A stretch of DNA of 28,516 nucleotides, taken from Lactobacillus helveticus DSM 20075 = CGMCC 1.1877. Lineage in GTDB: Bacteria; Bacillota; Bacilli; Lactobacillales; Lactobacillaceae. The notes under the pieces were generated by a model. That model was not told where the DNA came from. It searched no databases and saw only the letters and a program-made list of their open reading frames with translations. The stretch spans positions 554,864 through 583,379 of the forward strand of contig NZ_GG700752.1 in NCBI RefSeq assembly GCF_000160855.1, given 5' to 3'. The translations under genes and the position numbers were made by a program. Positions within the stretch are counted from its first letter, which is position 1. Every line of letters begins with the position of its first letter. This document shows, one piece after another, positions 9,296 through 17,981 of the stretch.

Positions 9296-9664
9296 GTGAT
9301 TCAAAACGAATCTCGTTTAAAGGTTGCTGATAACTCTGGTGCCAGAGAACTTTTAGTTATTAGAGTCTTAGGCGGTTCAAAGCGTAAGACTGGTAACATT
9401 GGTGACATCGTTGTATGTACTGTTAAGCAAGCAACACCAGGTGGCGTTGTCAAAAAAGGCGACGTTGTAAAAGCTGTAATTGTCAGAACAAAGTCAGGTG
9501 TACGTCGTGAAGATGGTTCATACATCAAATTCGATGAAAATGCTGGAGTAATTATTAACGCAGATAAGAGCCCACGTGGTACTCGTATCTTTGGGCCAGT
9601 TGCACGTGAGTTACGTGAGTACGACTTTATGAAGATCGTCTCTCTTGCTCCTGAAGTCTTATAA
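9296..9664 (+). CDS. rplN: 50S ribosomal protein L14
   Basis: Large-subunit protein at the subunit interface, contacting 16S helix 44 and the binding site of the silencing factor RsfS. The 122-residue product begins [19 protein letters not shown] and ends with the conserved [20 protein letters not shown]. Start is GTG at 9296, with GGGGAGG (9281-9287) 8 bases before. Length is exactly the bacterial norm. A 126-residue antisense frame lies over it but has no support. Confidence 0.97.
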   Translation: MIQNESRLKVADNSGARELLVIRVLGGSKRKTGNIGDIVVCTVKQATPGGVVKKGDVVKAVIVRTKSGVRREDGSYIKFDENAGVIINADKSPRGTRIFGPVARELREYDFMKIVSLAPEVL

Positions 9665-9683
9665 TTGATAGTGAGGTGCACTG

Positions 9684-9917
9684 ATGTTCGTTAAAACTGG
9701 TGACAAGGTAAAAGTTATTGCCGGAAAAGATAAAGGTAAAGAAGGTACTGTTCTTTCTGTTAATGTTAAGAAGAACCGTGTAGTTGTTAAGGGTGTTAAC
9801 AAGATTAAGAAGCACCAAAAGCCTTCTCAAACCAACGCTAACGGTGGTGTAGTTGAATCAGAAGGTTCAATTCATGCATCAAACGTTAAAGTAATTAGTA
9901 AAAAAGAAGATAAGTAG
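9684..9917 (+). CDS. rplX: 50S ribosomal protein L24, short form
   Basis: Assembly-initiator protein of the large subunit. The 77-residue product has an intact KOW domain, [20 protein letters not shown] (2-21), then [12 protein letters not shown] and a SIHASNV strand. Most bacterial L24 proteins are about 101-105 residues; the C-terminal basic tail of some 25 residues that follows this strand in B. subtilis is missing. The stop at 9915-9917 is 14 bases before rplE, so no frameshifted tail is hidden downstream; the short form seems genuine. GTGAGGTG precedes the ATG. Confidence 0.96.
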   Translation: MFVKTGDKVKVIAGKDKGKEGTVLSVNVKKNRVVVKGVNKIKKHQKPSQTNANGGVVESEGSIHASNVKVISKKEDK

Positions 9918-9931
9918 AAGGGAGGACACAA

Positions 9932-10474
9932 ATGGCAAGTTATTTAGCTGAAGAATACAAAGAAAAAGTAGCTCCTGCATTGGCAGAAAAGTTTGATTAC
10001 AAGTCATCAATGCAAATTCCAAAGATCGATAAGATCGTTTTGAACATGGGTGTCGGTGACGCTGTTTCTAACGCCAAGAACTTGGATGAAGCTGTTGAAG
10101 AATTAACTTTAATTTCTGGTCAAAAGCCATTAATTACTAAGGCAAAGAAGTCAATCGCTAACTTCCGTTTACGTGAAGGTATGTCTATCGGTGCTAAGGT
10201 AACTCTTAGAGGCGACAGAATGTATGACTTCTTATACAAGTTAATCAATGTTTCTCTTCCACGTGTTCGTGACTTCCGTGGTGTATCAACTCGTTCATTT
10301 GATGGTCGTGGTAACTACACTTTAGGTGTTAAGGAACAATTGATTTTTCCAGAAATCGATTTTGATAAAGTTAACCGTACTAGAGGTTTAGACATTGTTA
10401 TCGTAACTACTGCCAAGACTGATGAAGAAGCTCGTGAACTTTTGATTCAATTTGGTATGCCGTTTGCAAGATAG
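9932..10474 (+). CDS. rplE: 50S ribosomal protein L5
   Basis: Binds 5S rRNA and places it, with L18 and L25, in the central protuberance; also contacts P-site tRNA. The 180-residue product shows [15 protein letters not shown] (about 30-44), a family signature, and ends in the typical GMPFAR-type C-terminus. AAGGGAGG lies before the ATG. Normal length; 12 bases to the S14 gene. Confidence 0.98.
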   Translation: MASYLAEEYKEKVAPALAEKFDYKSSMQIPKIDKIVLNMGVGDAVSNAKNLDEAVEELTLISGQKPLITKAKKSIANFRLREGMSIGAKVTLRGDRMYDFLYKLINVSLPRVRDFRGVSTRSFDGRGNYTLGVKEQLIFPEIDFDKVNRTRGLDIVIVTTAKTDEEARELLIQFGMPFAR

Positions 10475-10486
10475 TGGAGGACATTA

Positions 10487-10672
10487 ATGGCTAAAACATC
10501 ACAAAAAATCAGAAATCGTCGTCCTGCTAAGTTCTCTTCACGCGAATATACACGTTGCGAGAGATGTGGTCGTCCACATTCCGTGTACCGTAAATTCGGT
10601 TTATGCCGTATTTGCTTAAAGGAATTAGCACACAAGGGTCAAATCCCTGGTCTTAAAAAGGCTAGTTGGTAG
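10487..10672 (+). CDS. rpsZ: 30S ribosomal protein S14, zinc-binding form
   Basis: The 61-residue C+ type of S14, with zinc ligands C24, C27, C40 and C43 (CERC and CRIC). This is the housekeeping form in Firmicutes; many also keep a zinc-free paralogue for zinc starvation, not seen in this window. It lies in the standard spc position between rplE and rpsH. GTGGAGG precedes the ATG. Naming as rpsZ or rpsN type Z is a matter of convention. Confidence 0.97.
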   Translation: MAKTSQKIRNRRPAKFSSREYTRCERCGRPHSVYRKFGLCRICLKELAHKGQIPGLKKASW

Positions 10673-10696
10673 TATACGGTTAGGAGGATAGCTTAA

Positions 10697-11095
10697 ATGG
10701 TCATGACAGATCCAATCGCAGATTACTTGACTAGAATCAGAAATGCCAACATGGCAAAGCACGATTCAGTTGAAATTCCTGCATCAAATATTAAAAAGTC
10801 TATTTCAGAAATTTTGAAACGTGAGGGTTTCATCCGTGATTACGAAGTTGCTGATGATAACAAGCAAGGCGTTATCAAGGTATTCTTGAAATATGGTCCA
10901 AATGGAGAACGTGTTATTTCAGGCTTAAAGCGTATTTCTAAGCCAGGTCTTAGAAACTACGTAAGTGCTGAAGACTTACCTAAAGTTCTCAATGGTTTAG
11001 GCATTGCCATCGTTTCTACTTCTGCTGGTGTTATTACTGACAAAGAAGCAAGACAAAAGAACGTTGGCGGCGAAGTAATTGCCTACGTTTGGTAA
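10697..11095 (+). CDS. rpsH: 30S ribosomal protein S8
   Basis: Primary binder of 16S helix 21; in E. coli it represses the spc operon by binding the rplE message. The 132-residue product starts [18 protein letters not shown] and ends with GGEVIAYVW, both hallmarks. The first ATG at 10697 is preferred over that at 10703, since AGGAGG (10682-10687) is 9 bases from the former. No rRNA-mimicking hairpin was obvious upstream by eye. Confidence 0.98.
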   Translation: MVMTDPIADYLTRIRNANMAKHDSVEIPASNIKKSISEILKREGFIRDYEVADDNKQGVIKVFLKYGPNGERVISGLKRISKPGLRNYVSAEDLPKVLNGLGIAIVSTSAGVITDKEARQKNVGGEVIAYVW

Positions 11096-11119
11096 TACTG
11101 ACAGAAAGGAGAACAATTA

Positions 11120-11650
11120 ATGAGCCGAATCGGTTTAAAGACTATTGAAGTCCCTGACAGTGTCACTGTTACCAAGGACGGCGACAACATTACTGTTAAG
11201 GGCCCTAAGGGTGAATTAACTAGATACTTCGATCCAAAGATCACTTTTGAACAAAAAGATGGTGAAATTAACTTTTCACGTTCAAGCGAAAGTGATAAAG
11301 CACTTCACGGTACTGAAAGAGCTAACTTGGCTTCAATGATCGAAGGTGTAGTTAACGGTTATAAGAAGACTTTGAAGTTAATCGGTGTTGGTTACCGTGC
11401 ACAAGTACAAGGCAACAAGGTTACTTTAAACGTTGGTTATTCTCACCCAGTTGTATTGACTGCACCAGAAGGTGTTACTGTTAAGGCAACTTCAGCAACT
11501 GATGTAGAAGTTGAAGGTGTTTCAAAGCAAGATGTAGGTCAATTTGCAGCTGAAATCCGCGCCGTACGTCCACCAGAACCTTATAAGGGTAAAGGTATTC
11601 GTTATGTTGATGAATACGTACGTCGTAAGGAAGGTAAGACTGGTAAGTAA
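11120..11650 (+). CDS. rplF: 50S ribosomal protein L6
   Basis: Two-domain protein near the factor-binding site and sarcin-ricin loop. The 176-residue product begins [17 protein letters not shown] and has the C-terminal signature [20 protein letters not shown] (about 152-171). AGAAAGGAG lies before the ATG. Normal length, standard position between rpsH and rplR. Confidence 0.98.
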   Translation: MSRIGLKTIEVPDSVTVTKDGDNITVKGPKGELTRYFDPKITFEQKDGEINFSRSSESDKALHGTERANLASMIEGVVNGYKKTLKLIGVGYRAQVQGNKVTLNVGYSHPVVLTAPEGVTVKATSATDVEVEGVSKQDVGQFAAEIRAVRPPEPYKGKGIRYVDEYVRRKEGKTGK

Positions 11651-11675
11651 TAAGTAGTTATTTTGAGGTGAAATT

Positions 11676-12035
11676 GTGATTTCTAAACCAGATAAAAATA
11701 AGTTACGCTTAAAGCGTCATAAACGTATTCGTAGCAAGATTTCTGGTACTGCTGAGCGCCCACGCTTAAGCATTTTTCGTTCAAATAAAAACATCTACGC
11801 TCAATTAATTGATGACGTAGCGGGTGTTACGCTTGCAAGCGCCTCAAGTTTGGATGAAAACGTATCAGAAGATGCAACTAAGGTAGAACAAGCTACTGCT
11901 GTAGGTAAGGCTATTGCTGAAGCTGCAAAGGCTAAGAACATTTCTACTGTTGTATTTGATAGAAGTGGTTACTTATACCACGGCCGTATTCAAGCATTAG
12001 CTGATGCTGCTCGTGAAAACGGATTAGATTTCTAG
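11676..12035 (+). CDS. rplR: 50S ribosomal protein L18
   Basis: 5S rRNA-binding protein of the central protuberance. The 119-residue product shows the basic N-terminal stretch [14 protein letters not shown], the [16 protein letters not shown] segment and the C-terminal [19 protein letters not shown]. Start is GTG at 11676, with GAGGTG (11665-11670) 5 bases upstream; no better in-frame ATG exists. One of two GTG starts in the operon. Confidence 0.97.
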   Translation: MISKPDKNKLRLKRHKRIRSKISGTAERPRLSIFRSNKNIYAQLIDDVAGVTLASASSLDENVSEDATKVEQATAVGKAIAEAAKAKNISTVVFDRSGYLYHGRIQALADAARENGLDF

Positions 12036-12052
12036 GAAAGGAGAATTAACAC

Positions 12053-12559
12053 ATGGCAAACCGTAATGATTCTCGTAATAATCGCAGAAACAAAGACGAT
12101 ATCGAAGATCAATTAGTCGCTGTTAACCGTATCACTAAGGTTGTTAAGGGTGGTCGCCGTATGAGATTTGCTGCTCTTGTTGTTGTTGGCGACAAGAAAG
12201 GCCGTGTAGGCTTTGGTACTGGTAAAGCTCAAGAAGTCCCAGAAGCAATCCGTAAGGCTGTAGAAGACGGTAAGAAGAAGATGATTAACGTACCTAAGGT
12301 TGGTACTACTATTCCTCATGAAGTTATTGGTCACTACGGTTCAGGTAACATTTTATTGAAGCCTGCTGAAGCTGGTTCTGGTGTTGCTGCCGGTGGTGCC
12401 GTACGTATCGTTATGGATATGGCTGGTATTTCAGACGTAACTTCAAAGTCACTTGGTTCTAATACTCCAATCAACGTTGTTCGTGCAACTATTGATGGTT
12501 TGAAGAAGCTTAGAACTAGCGAAGAAGTAAATAAACTTCGTCAACCTGAAAGAGCTTAG
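12053..12559 (+). CDS. rpsE: 30S ribosomal protein S5
   Basis: Shoulder protein that influences decoding accuracy and mRNA unwinding. The 168-residue product has the N-terminal double-stranded-RNA-binding-like domain with [21 protein letters not shown] (about 29-49) and the C-terminal domain with [11 protein letters not shown]. The loop near KVVKGG, where spectinomycin-resistance changes occur in other bacteria, appears normal. GAAAGGAG precedes the ATG. Confidence 0.98.
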   Translation: MANRNDSRNNRRNKDDIEDQLVAVNRITKVVKGGRRMRFAALVVVGDKKGRVGFGTGKAQEVPEAIRKAVEDGKKKMINVPKVGTTIPHEVIGHYGSGNILLKPAEAGSGVAAGGAVRIVMDMAGISDVTSKSLGSNTPINVVRATIDGLKKLRTSEEVNKLRQPERA

Positions 12560-12575
12560 ATTAGGGAGATCATAG

Positions 12576-12761
12576 ATGACTGATTTAAAGATTACTTTAA
12601 TTAGAAGTGCTGCTCACAGTCTACCTGAACAAAGAAAGACTGTTAAAGCTCTTGGCTTAGGTAGAGTAAATAGTACTGTTGTTCTTCCAGACAACGCTGC
12701 TACTCGCGGTGCATTATTAAAAATTGCTCACTTAATCTCTGTTGAAGAGATTAATAAATAA
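12576..12761 (+). CDS. rpmD: 50S ribosomal protein L30
   Basis: Small large-subunit protein with a ferredoxin-like fold. The 61-residue product [15 protein letters not shown]... shows the family pattern of [20 protein letters not shown] and a C-terminal helix ending in VEEINK. TAGGGAG lies before the ATG. Standard position between rpsE and rplO; normal length. Confidence 0.96.
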
Positions 12762-12784
12762 GATATCAAGGAGGTGCCAAATTA

Positions 12785-13225
12785 ATGAAGCTTCATGAAT
12801 TACATTCTGCTGAAGGCTCACGTCGCAATAGAAAGCGTGTTGGTCGTGGTACTTCAAGTGGTTACGGTAAGACTTCTGGCCGTGGTCAAAAGGGTCAATT
12901 GGCTCGTCAAGGCGGTCATACACGTTTAGGTTTTGAAGGTGGTCAAATGCCATTGTTCAGAACTATGCCAAAGCGTGGTTTCAAGAATATTAACCGTAAA
13001 GAATATGCAATTGTAAACTTAGATGACTTAAATAAGTTCAATGACGGCAGTGAAGTAACTGTTGAAACTCTTAAAGAAAACGGTTTGGTAAAGAAAGAAT
13101 TATCGGGCGTTAAGTTACTTGGCAACGGTGAATTGAAAGTTAAATTAACTGTAAAGGTTAACAAAGTTTCCGCAGCTGCTAAGAAAGCAGTTGAAGCCGC
13201 TGGCGGAACTGTTGAGGTGATCTAA
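12785..13225 (+). CDS. rplO: 50S ribosomal protein L15
   Basis: Large-subunit assembly protein. The 146-residue product begins [22 protein letters not shown], followed by the glycine- and basic-rich stretch [13 protein letters not shown] and the signature [24 protein letters not shown] precedes the ATG. The stop codon overlaps the secY ATG (TAATG) with GAGGTGA inside rplO as the secY ribosome-binding site, so SecY is coupled to ribosomal protein synthesis. Confidence 0.98.
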   Translation: MKLHELHSAEGSRRNRKRVGRGTSSGYGKTSGRGQKGQLARQGGHTRLGFEGGQMPLFRTMPKRGFKNINRKEYAIVNLDDLNKFNDGSEVTVETLKENGLVKKELSGVKLLGNGELKVKLTVKVNKVSAAAKKAVEAAGGTVEVI

Positions 13226-14520
13226 TGTTTTCGACCTTGAAGAACGCATTTAAGGATAAAGAAATTAGAAATAAGATTTATTTTACTCTCTTTATTCTTT
13301 TAATATACCGGATTGGTGCTAATATTGCTGTTCCTGGTATTAATGCAAAGGCGATCACGCAGGTTGCTCAAACTGGACTAGTTCCAATGCTAGATACTGT
13401 ATCTGGTGGTGGACTAGATAACTATTCAATATTCTCCTTGGGTGTTTCTCCCTACATTACGGCACAAATTGTAATTCAATTATTGCAAATGGATATCGTA
13501 CCTACATTAGTAGAATGGGGAAAACAAGGTGAAGTTGGGCGTCGTAAAACAAATCAAGTTACTAGATACTTAACATTAGTAGTTGCTTTTGTTCAAAGTA
13601 TTGGTATTACACTTGGTTTTAACGCTTTAACTCAAATGGGGTTAGTAAAAAGCCAAACTCCACAAACCTATATAGAAATTGCTATTATCATGACTGCCGG
13701 AACCATGTTGTTAACATGGTTGGGTGATGAAATCACAGATAAAGGTCTTGGAAATGGTGTATCAGTAATTATCTTTGCTGGTATTATTGCAAGATTACCT
13801 AGTGGTTTATGGCAAATCTATAAAGAAGGGGTTATTAATAATAGTGCCAGTGATCGTTGGCAAGGTATTTTGTTCTTCATCGCGATTATAGTTGCAATCC
13901 TTATCGTAACCCAATTGGTTACGTGGGTTGAACAAGCTGATCGTCGTATTCCTATTCAGTATACAAGAAGAGCGACGATTAGTGGTTCTGAAAGTTTTCT
14001 ACCATTAAAGGTTAATGTATCTGGAGTTATTCCAGTTATTTTTGCCAGTTCTTTTATTGTTACACCGGCAACAATTTTAATGGCCTTTCAAAGAACCCAA
14101 GGTGATCAGCAATGGTTTAAAGTAATGAACCAGATCTTTAGTTTACAAACTACACCTGGAGTTATTATCTACACCTTTTTAATTATCTTATTTACATTCT
14201 TCTATGCTTTTGTACAGGTTAACCCTGAGAAGCTAGCAGAAAACTTACAAAAACAAGGTGCTTACATTCCTAGCGTTTGGCCAGGAAAAGATACCCAGAA
14301 TTATATTTCAAAAATGTTGATTAAATTATCAACTGTAGGTTCAGTATTTTTAGGCTTAGTTGCATTATTACCTCAATTAGCTACTAACTTTTGGAATCTC
14401 CCAAGTTCCATTGGTTTAGGAGGAACAAGTCTTTTAATTGTTATTGGGGTTGTTCTTGAGTTATCTCGTCAAATTAATGGATTGTTAATGAAGAGAGAAT
14501 ATGTTGGATTCATCAGATAG
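13225..14520 (+). CDS. secY: preprotein translocase subunit SecY
   Basis: Channel subunit of the Sec translocon in the cytoplasmic membrane. The 431-residue protein shows about ten hydrophobic helices, the IGANIAVPGIN start, the plug-region segment with GLDNYSIFSLGVSPYITAQI, the cytosolic loop QADRRIPIQYTRRA that contacts SecA and the ribosome, and the final helix before GLLMKREYVGFIR. Length matches the family. Codon choice is visibly less biased than in the ribosomal genes before it. Overlaps rplO by one base and is followed by adk after 10 bases. Confidence 0.98.
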   Translation: MFSTLKNAFKDKEIRNKIYFTLFILLIYRIGANIAVPGINAKAITQVAQTGLVPMLDTVSGGGLDNYSIFSLGVSPYITAQIVIQLLQMDIVPTLVEWGKQGEVGRRKTNQVTRYLTLVVAFVQSIGITLGFNALTQMGLVKSQTPQTYIEIAIIMTAGTMLLTWLGDEITDKGLGNGVSVIIFAGIIARLPSGLWQIYKEGVINNSASDRWQGILFFIAIIVAILIVTQLVTWVEQADRRIPIQYTRRATISGSESFLPLKVNVSGVIPVIFASSFIVTPATILMAFQRTQGDQQWFKVMNQIFSLQTTPGVIIYTFLIILFTFFYAFVQVNPEKLAENLQKQGAYIPSVWPGKDTQNYISKMLIKLSTVGSVFLGLVALLPQLATNFWNLPSSIGLGGTSLLIVIGVVLELSRQINGLLMKREYVGFIR

Positions 14521-14530
14521 GAACGGATAA

Positions 14531-15187
14531 ATGATTAACTTAATTCTTTTAGGTTTACCAGGTGCTGGTAAAGGTACAGCATCAGAGAGAATTGTCGATA
14601 AATATCACTTAACTCATATTTCAACTGGAGATATGTTTAGGGAAGCAATGGCTAATAAGACTAAGGTAGGCCTTGAAGCTAAAAGTTACATTGATAAAGG
14701 TAACTTAGTACCAGATGAAGTAACTGCTAAGTTAGTTGAAGAACGTTTAAGTCAACCTGATATTAAAGAAGGTTTTATCTTAGACGGTTTTCCAAGAACT
14801 ACTGTACAAGCAGAACTTCTTGACGGTATTACTAAACGCTTGAAGAAACCATTAACAAATGTTATTGCGCTTGAAGTTGATGAGGACACTTTGATTAAGC
14901 GTTTATCAGCTAGATACATGTGTAAAAATTGTGGTGCTACATACAATAAACTTTCAAAGCAACCTAAAGTTGAAGGTACTTGTGATCGTTGTGGTAGTCA
15001 TGAATTTTATCAACGTGAAGATGATAAGCCAGAAGTTGTTAAGAATCGTCTTGAAGTTAATGAAAAGATGAATGCACCTTTGAAAGACTTTTATCAAAAG
15101 AAAGGTTTGCTTACTGTAATTAATGGTGAACAAACTCCAGAAAAAGTCTTTGAAGATATTGATGCGGTATTGAGTAATAATCAATAG
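14531..15187 (+). CDS. adk: adenylate kinase
   Basis: Converts AMP + ATP to two ADP in the cytosol. The 218-residue protein has the P loop GLPGAGKGT (8-16), the NMP-binding region, DGFPRT (85-90), and a long LID with a structural zinc site C131/C134 and C151/C154, as in other Gram-positive enzymes. AGGAACGG is a modest ribosome-binding site. Placed between secY and infA as in many Firmicutes, but the methionine aminopeptidase gene that often follows is absent. Confidence 0.98.
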   Translation: MINLILLGLPGAGKGTASERIVDKYHLTHISTGDMFREAMANKTKVGLEAKSYIDKGNLVPDEVTAKLVEERLSQPDIKEGFILDGFPRTTVQAELLDGITKRLKKPLTNVIALEVDEDTLIKRLSARYMCKNCGATYNKLSKQPKVEGTCDRCGSHEFYQREDDKPEVVKNRLEVNEKMNAPLKDFYQKKGLLTVINGEQTPEKVFEDIDAVLSNNQ

Positions 15188-15194
15188 AATAAAT

Positions 15195-15222
15195 TTGTAT
15201 AATTTTTTATCCGTGTTATAAT
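15195..15222 (+). promoter_or_regulatory. promoter of the infA-rpmJ-rpsM-rpsK-rpoA-rplQ unit
   Basis: TTGTAT (15195-15200), 16 bases, then TATAAT (15217-15222), with TG at 15214-15215 making an extended -10. It lies in the 71-base gap after adk. No terminator separates adk from it, so readthrough from the S10/spc transcript may add to its output. Confidence 0.75.
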
Positions 15223-15258
15223 TTCAAAGTATGACTGTTTAATTGCGGAGGAACAACT

Positions 15259-15480
15259 TTGGCAAAAGATGATGTCATTGAAGTAGAGGGTAAGGTAGTT
15301 GATACCTTACCTAATGCTATGTTTAAAGTTGAATTAGAAAATGGAGCTACTATTTTAGCACATGTTTCAGGTAAAATTAGAATGCACTATATTCGTATTT
15401 TGCCTGGAGACCGTGTAACAGTAGAATTATCTCCATATGATTTAACTAAAGGTAGAATTACGTATCGGTTTATAAAGTAA
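15259..15480 (+). CDS. infA: translation initiation factor IF-1
   Basis: Binds the 30S A site during initiation together with IF-2 and IF-3. The 73-residue product is a single S1/OB-fold domain with [40 protein letters not shown] and a C-terminal GRITYRFIK, as in other IF-1 proteins. The start is TTG at 15259, with GCGGAGG 8 bases upstream. Use of a weak start codon for an initiation factor recalls the special start of E. coli infC, but no regulation has been shown here. Confidence 0.97.
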   Translation: MAKDDVIEVEGKVVDTLPNAMFKVELENGATILAHVSGKIRMHYIRILPGDRVTVELSPYDLTKGRITYRFIK

Positions 15481-15496
15481 TATAACGGAGTGAAAC

Positions 15497-15613
15497 ATGA
15501 AGGTTAGACCATCTGTTAAACCAATGTGCGAACATTGTAAAGTCATTAAAAGACATAGCCGTGTAATGGTTATTTGCTCAGCAAATCCAAAGCACAAGCA
15601 ACGTCAAGGTTAA
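15497..15613 (+). CDS. rpmJ: 50S ribosomal protein L36, zinc-binding form
   Basis: Short gene of 38 codons that reads [19 protein letters not shown] and ends KHKQRQG. Zinc ligands C11, C14, C27 and H33 are all present, so this is the zinc-dependent form. CGGAGTG precedes the ATG at 15497. It lies in the usual place between infA and rpsM. Confidence 0.97.
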   Translation: MKVRPSVKPMCEHCKVIKRHSRVMVICSANPKHKQRQG

Positions 15614-15640
15614 TAGTAAGAAAAAGAGGAGGTGTAGTTT

Positions 15641-15991
15641 ATGGCTCGTATTGCTGGTGTTGACTTACCAAGAGATAAAAGAATCGTTGTTGCTTTAACA
15701 TACATTTATGGTATTGGTGATGCAACTGCTAAGAAGATTTGTGCTGATGCTGGTGTTTCTGAAGACGTTCGTTCAAAAGATTTAACTCCAGAAGATCAAG
15801 AAAAGCTTCGTACTGAAGTTGATAAGTATCGTGTTGAAGGTGACTTGCGCCGTGAAGTAAGCATGAACATTAAGCGATTAGTTGATATTGGTTCTTATCG
15901 TGGTATTCGTCACCGCCGTGGACTTCCAGTTCGTGGTCAAAATACCAAGAATAATGCTCGTACTCGTAAGGGTACTAAGAGAAACCGTTAA
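15641..15991 (+). CDS. rpsM: 30S ribosomal protein S13
   Basis: Head protein that forms intersubunit bridges with L5 and L31 and touches P-site tRNA with its C-terminal tail. The 116-residue product starts [19 protein letters not shown], contains the helix-two-turn-helix with YGIG, and ends with the basic [23 protein letters not shown] tail. GAGGAGGTG lies before the ATG. Slightly shorter than the 118-121 usual but complete. Confidence 0.98.
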   Translation: MARIAGVDLPRDKRIVVALTYIYGIGDATAKKICADAGVSEDVRSKDLTPEDQEKLRTEVDKYRVEGDLRREVSMNIKRLVDIGSYRGIRHRRGLPVRGQNTKNNARTRKGTKRNR

Positions 15992-16014
15992 TTTATTTAT
16001 AAGGAGGTTTATTG

Positions 16015-16404
16015 ATGCCTGCAAAGAAAACAGCACGTAAGCGTCGTGTGAAGAAGCATGTTGAAAGCGGTGTGGCACACATTCACTCAACGTTTAATAA
16101 TACTTTAGTCATGATTACTGACGTTCAAGGTAATGCAGTTGCTTGGTCTTCAGCTGGTGCATTGGGCTTTAAGGGTAGTCGTAAGTCTACTCCATTTGCA
16201 GCTCAAATGGCAGCAGAAGCAGCAGCTAAGAGTGCAATGGACCAAGGTATGAAACATGTAGAAGTTTCTGTAAAAGGTCCTGGTGCTGGTCGTGAATCTG
16301 CTATTAGATCACTTCAAGCAACTGGTCTTGAAATTACTGCAATTCGTGACGTTACGCCAGTTCCCCACAATGGTTCCAGACCACCAAAACGTCGTCGTGT
16401 TTAA
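16015..16404 (+). CDS. rpsK: 30S ribosomal protein S11
   Basis: Platform protein lining the mRNA path near the Shine-Dalgarno helix. The 129-residue product begins [15 protein letters not shown] and ends with the signature [18 protein letters not shown] chose the ATG at 16015: AAGGAGG (16001-16007) is 7 bases before it but only 4 from the upstream TTG at 16012. Followed by a 45-base gap with a small hairpin before rpoA. Confidence 0.98.
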   Translation: MPAKKTARKRRVKKHVESGVAHIHSTFNNTLVMITDVQGNAVAWSSAGALGFKGSRKSTPFAAQMAAEAAAKSAMDQGMKHVEVSVKGPGAGRESAIRSLQATGLEITAIRDVTPVPHNGSRPPKRRRV

Positions 16405-16408
16405 TATT

Positions 16409-16424
16409 GTCCTTGATATAGGAC
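16409..16424 (+). other. small hairpin between rpsK and rpoA
   Basis: GTCCT (16409-16413) and AGGAC (16420-16424) form a 5-bp stem over a 6-base loop. No T tract follows, so it is not a terminator. It might slow RNase or ribosomes between rpsK and rpoA, but its role is unknown. Confidence 0.3.
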
Positions 16425-16449
16425 GTTACGTTTTGAAAGGGGCCCAGTA

Positions 16450-17388
16450 ATGATTGAATTTGAAAAACCAAATATTACCGTTGTTGAACAAGAAGATTCT
16501 TACGGTAAGTTTGTTGTTGAACCACTTGAGCGAGGCTTTGGTACTACTTTAGGTAACTCTTTAAGAAGAGTCTTACTTACTTCTATTCCTGGTACTGGAC
16601 TTGTTTATGTGCAAATTGATGGCGTTTTACACGAGTTCTCAACAGTTCCTGGCGTCAGAGAAGATGTAACCAAGATTATTCTTAATTTGAAGAAGCTTGA
16701 ATTAAAGTCTCTTTCAGATGAAAGAAAGGTTATTGAATTGGACGTTGAAGGTCCTGCCACAGTAACTGCTGATGATCTTAAAGTTGATGCAGACGTTCAA
16801 GTCTTAAATCCGGATCAATACATTTGTACCATTGCTGAAGGTGGACACTTGCACATGGAAATCGCCGTACAAAATGGTAGAGGTTATGTTGCTGCAAGTG
16901 ACAATAAGAGTGATGACATGCCAATTGGAGTAATTCCTGTTGATTCTCTATTCTCACCAATTAAAAAGGTTAACTACCAAGTTGAATCAACTCGTGTTGG
17001 TAAGAGAGACGATTTTGACAAGCTCACTTTTGAGATTTGGACTGACGGTTCAATCAAGCCTAATGACGCCCTTAGTTTTGCTACTAAGATTTTAGTTGAA
17101 CATTTCAAAGTATTTGAATCAGCTGATGCAGATACTAAATTCAGCGAAGTAATGGTGGAAAAGGAAGACGACAAGAAAGAAAAGAAACTCGAAATGACAA
17201 TTGAAGAGCTTGATCTTTCTGTTCGTTCATACAACTGCCTGAAACGTGCCGGCATTAACACTCTTCAAGAGTTAACTGATATGACAGAGTCAGATATGAT
17301 GCGTGTACGTAACTTGGGACGTAAATCATTGGAAGAAGTTAAGAATAAATTAACCGACTTAGGTCTTTCACTTCGTCAGGAAGACTAA
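16450..17388 (+). CDS. rpoA: RNA polymerase alpha subunit
   Basis: Assembly platform of RNA polymerase and contact for UP elements and regulators. The 312-residue product has the N-terminal dimerisation domain (about 1-230) with [20 protein letters not shown], a charged linker (about 231-248), and the C-terminal domain with [17 protein letters not shown]259 corresponds to the DNA-binding R265 of E. coli. AAAGGGG precedes the ATG at 16450. Normal length and position. Confidence 0.98.
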   Translation: MIEFEKPNITVVEQEDSYGKFVVEPLERGFGTTLGNSLRRVLLTSIPGTGLVYVQIDGVLHEFSTVPGVREDVTKIILNLKKLELKSLSDERKVIELDVEGPATVTADDLKVDADVQVLNPDQYICTIAEGGHLHMEIAVQNGRGYVAASDNKSDDMPIGVIPVDSLFSPIKKVNYQVESTRVGKRDDFDKLTFEIWTDGSIKPNDALSFATKILVEHFKVFESADADTKFSEVMVEKEDDKKEKKLEMTIEELDLSVRSYNCLKRAGINTLQELTDMTESDMMRVRNLGRKSLEEVKNKLTDLGLSLRQED

Positions 17389-17414
17389 AGTAGGTAAATA
17401 AAGGAGGCAAACCC

Positions 17415-17798
17415 ATGGCATACCGTAAATTAGGTCGCGATAGTGCTCACAGAAAAGCAATGCTAAGAGAAATGACTACTCAATTAATCATGAACGAACG
17501 TATTGTTACTACTGAAACTCGTGCTAAAGAAGTTCGTAAAACTGCCGAAAAGATGATCACTTTAGGTAAGCGCGGCGATTTAGCTTCAAGAAGAAAGGCT
17601 GCAGCATTCGTACGTAACGAAGTTGCAGATGTTCATGAAGAAAAAGATGCAGTTGTTGTTAAATCAGCATTGCAAAAGCTTTTCAGCGATGTGGCACCTC
17701 GTTACAAGGATCGTAACGGTGGTTACACTAGAATTTTGAAGTTAGCTGTTCCTCGTAAAGGTGATGCTGCTCCAATGGTTATTCTTGAATTAGTTTAA
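17415..17798 (+). CDS. rplQ: 50S ribosomal protein L17
   Basis: Large-subunit protein near the tunnel exit. The 127-residue product begins [19 protein letters not shown] and ends with [21 protein letters not shown] and MVILELV. It is longer than the 120 residues of B. subtilis through an extra charged region around [19 protein letters not shown] lies 7-8 bases before the ATG. Last gene of its unit; a structured 3' element follows. Confidence 0.98.
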   Translation: MAYRKLGRDSAHRKAMLREMTTQLIMNERIVTTETRAKEVRKTAEKMITLGKRGDLASRRKAAAFVRNEVADVHEEKDAVVVKSALQKLFSDVAPRYKDRNGGYTRILKLAVPRKGDAAPMVILELV

Positions 17799-17830
17799 TT
17801 TAGGATTACCACAACTTAATACGTATTAAG

Positions 17831-17926
17831 AATTATCCATGAAAGTGAGAAAAAGCGTAAAGATGATGGCGAAAGCTTAGTCTAGCTTAGATGATAAAAT
17901 CATCCCTCTTCATGGATGATTTTTTT
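17831..17926 (+). ncRNA. probable L17 downstream element with terminator
   Basis: A structured 3' region after rplQ. AATTATCCATGAA (17831-17843) pairs with TTCATGGATGATT (17909-17921) in a long basal stem ending in a T tract (17920-17926), so it can also terminate. Inside, GATGAT (17862-17867) can pair with ATCATC (17899-17904) around an inner hairpin AAGCT (17873-17877) / AGCTT (17884-17888). I recall the L17DE motif as found just after rplQ in lactic acid bacteria and Listeria, which fits; the family match was not tested with a covariance model. Confidence 0.65.
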
Positions 17927-17937
17927 GCTCTTTTTTC

Positions 17938-17946
17938 TGTTACAAT
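17938..17946 (+). promoter_or_regulatory. extended -10 promoter of the ecf operon
   Basis: TGT TACAAT (17938-17946) is an extended -10 box directly after the T tract of the preceding element; no good -35 box lies 16-18 bases before it. It would start transcripts about 30 bases before ecfA1. Confidence 0.45.
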
Positions 17947-17981
17947 TACTAATAAGTAATCTAAGAGGGGAATGTGTGAGT

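Noticed and set aside
9301..9681. A 126-codon open frame antisense to rplN
   Set aside because: It lies wholly opposite a conserved ribosomal gene with strong codon bias, has no ribosome-binding site and resembles no protein family; it is a shadow of rplN.
17916..17981. Upstream extension of the ecfA1 frame
   Set aside because: Its first codons come from the T-rich end of the rplQ 3' element and give a run of hydrophobic residues unlike the family; a good ribosome-binding site lies just before 17976-17982.
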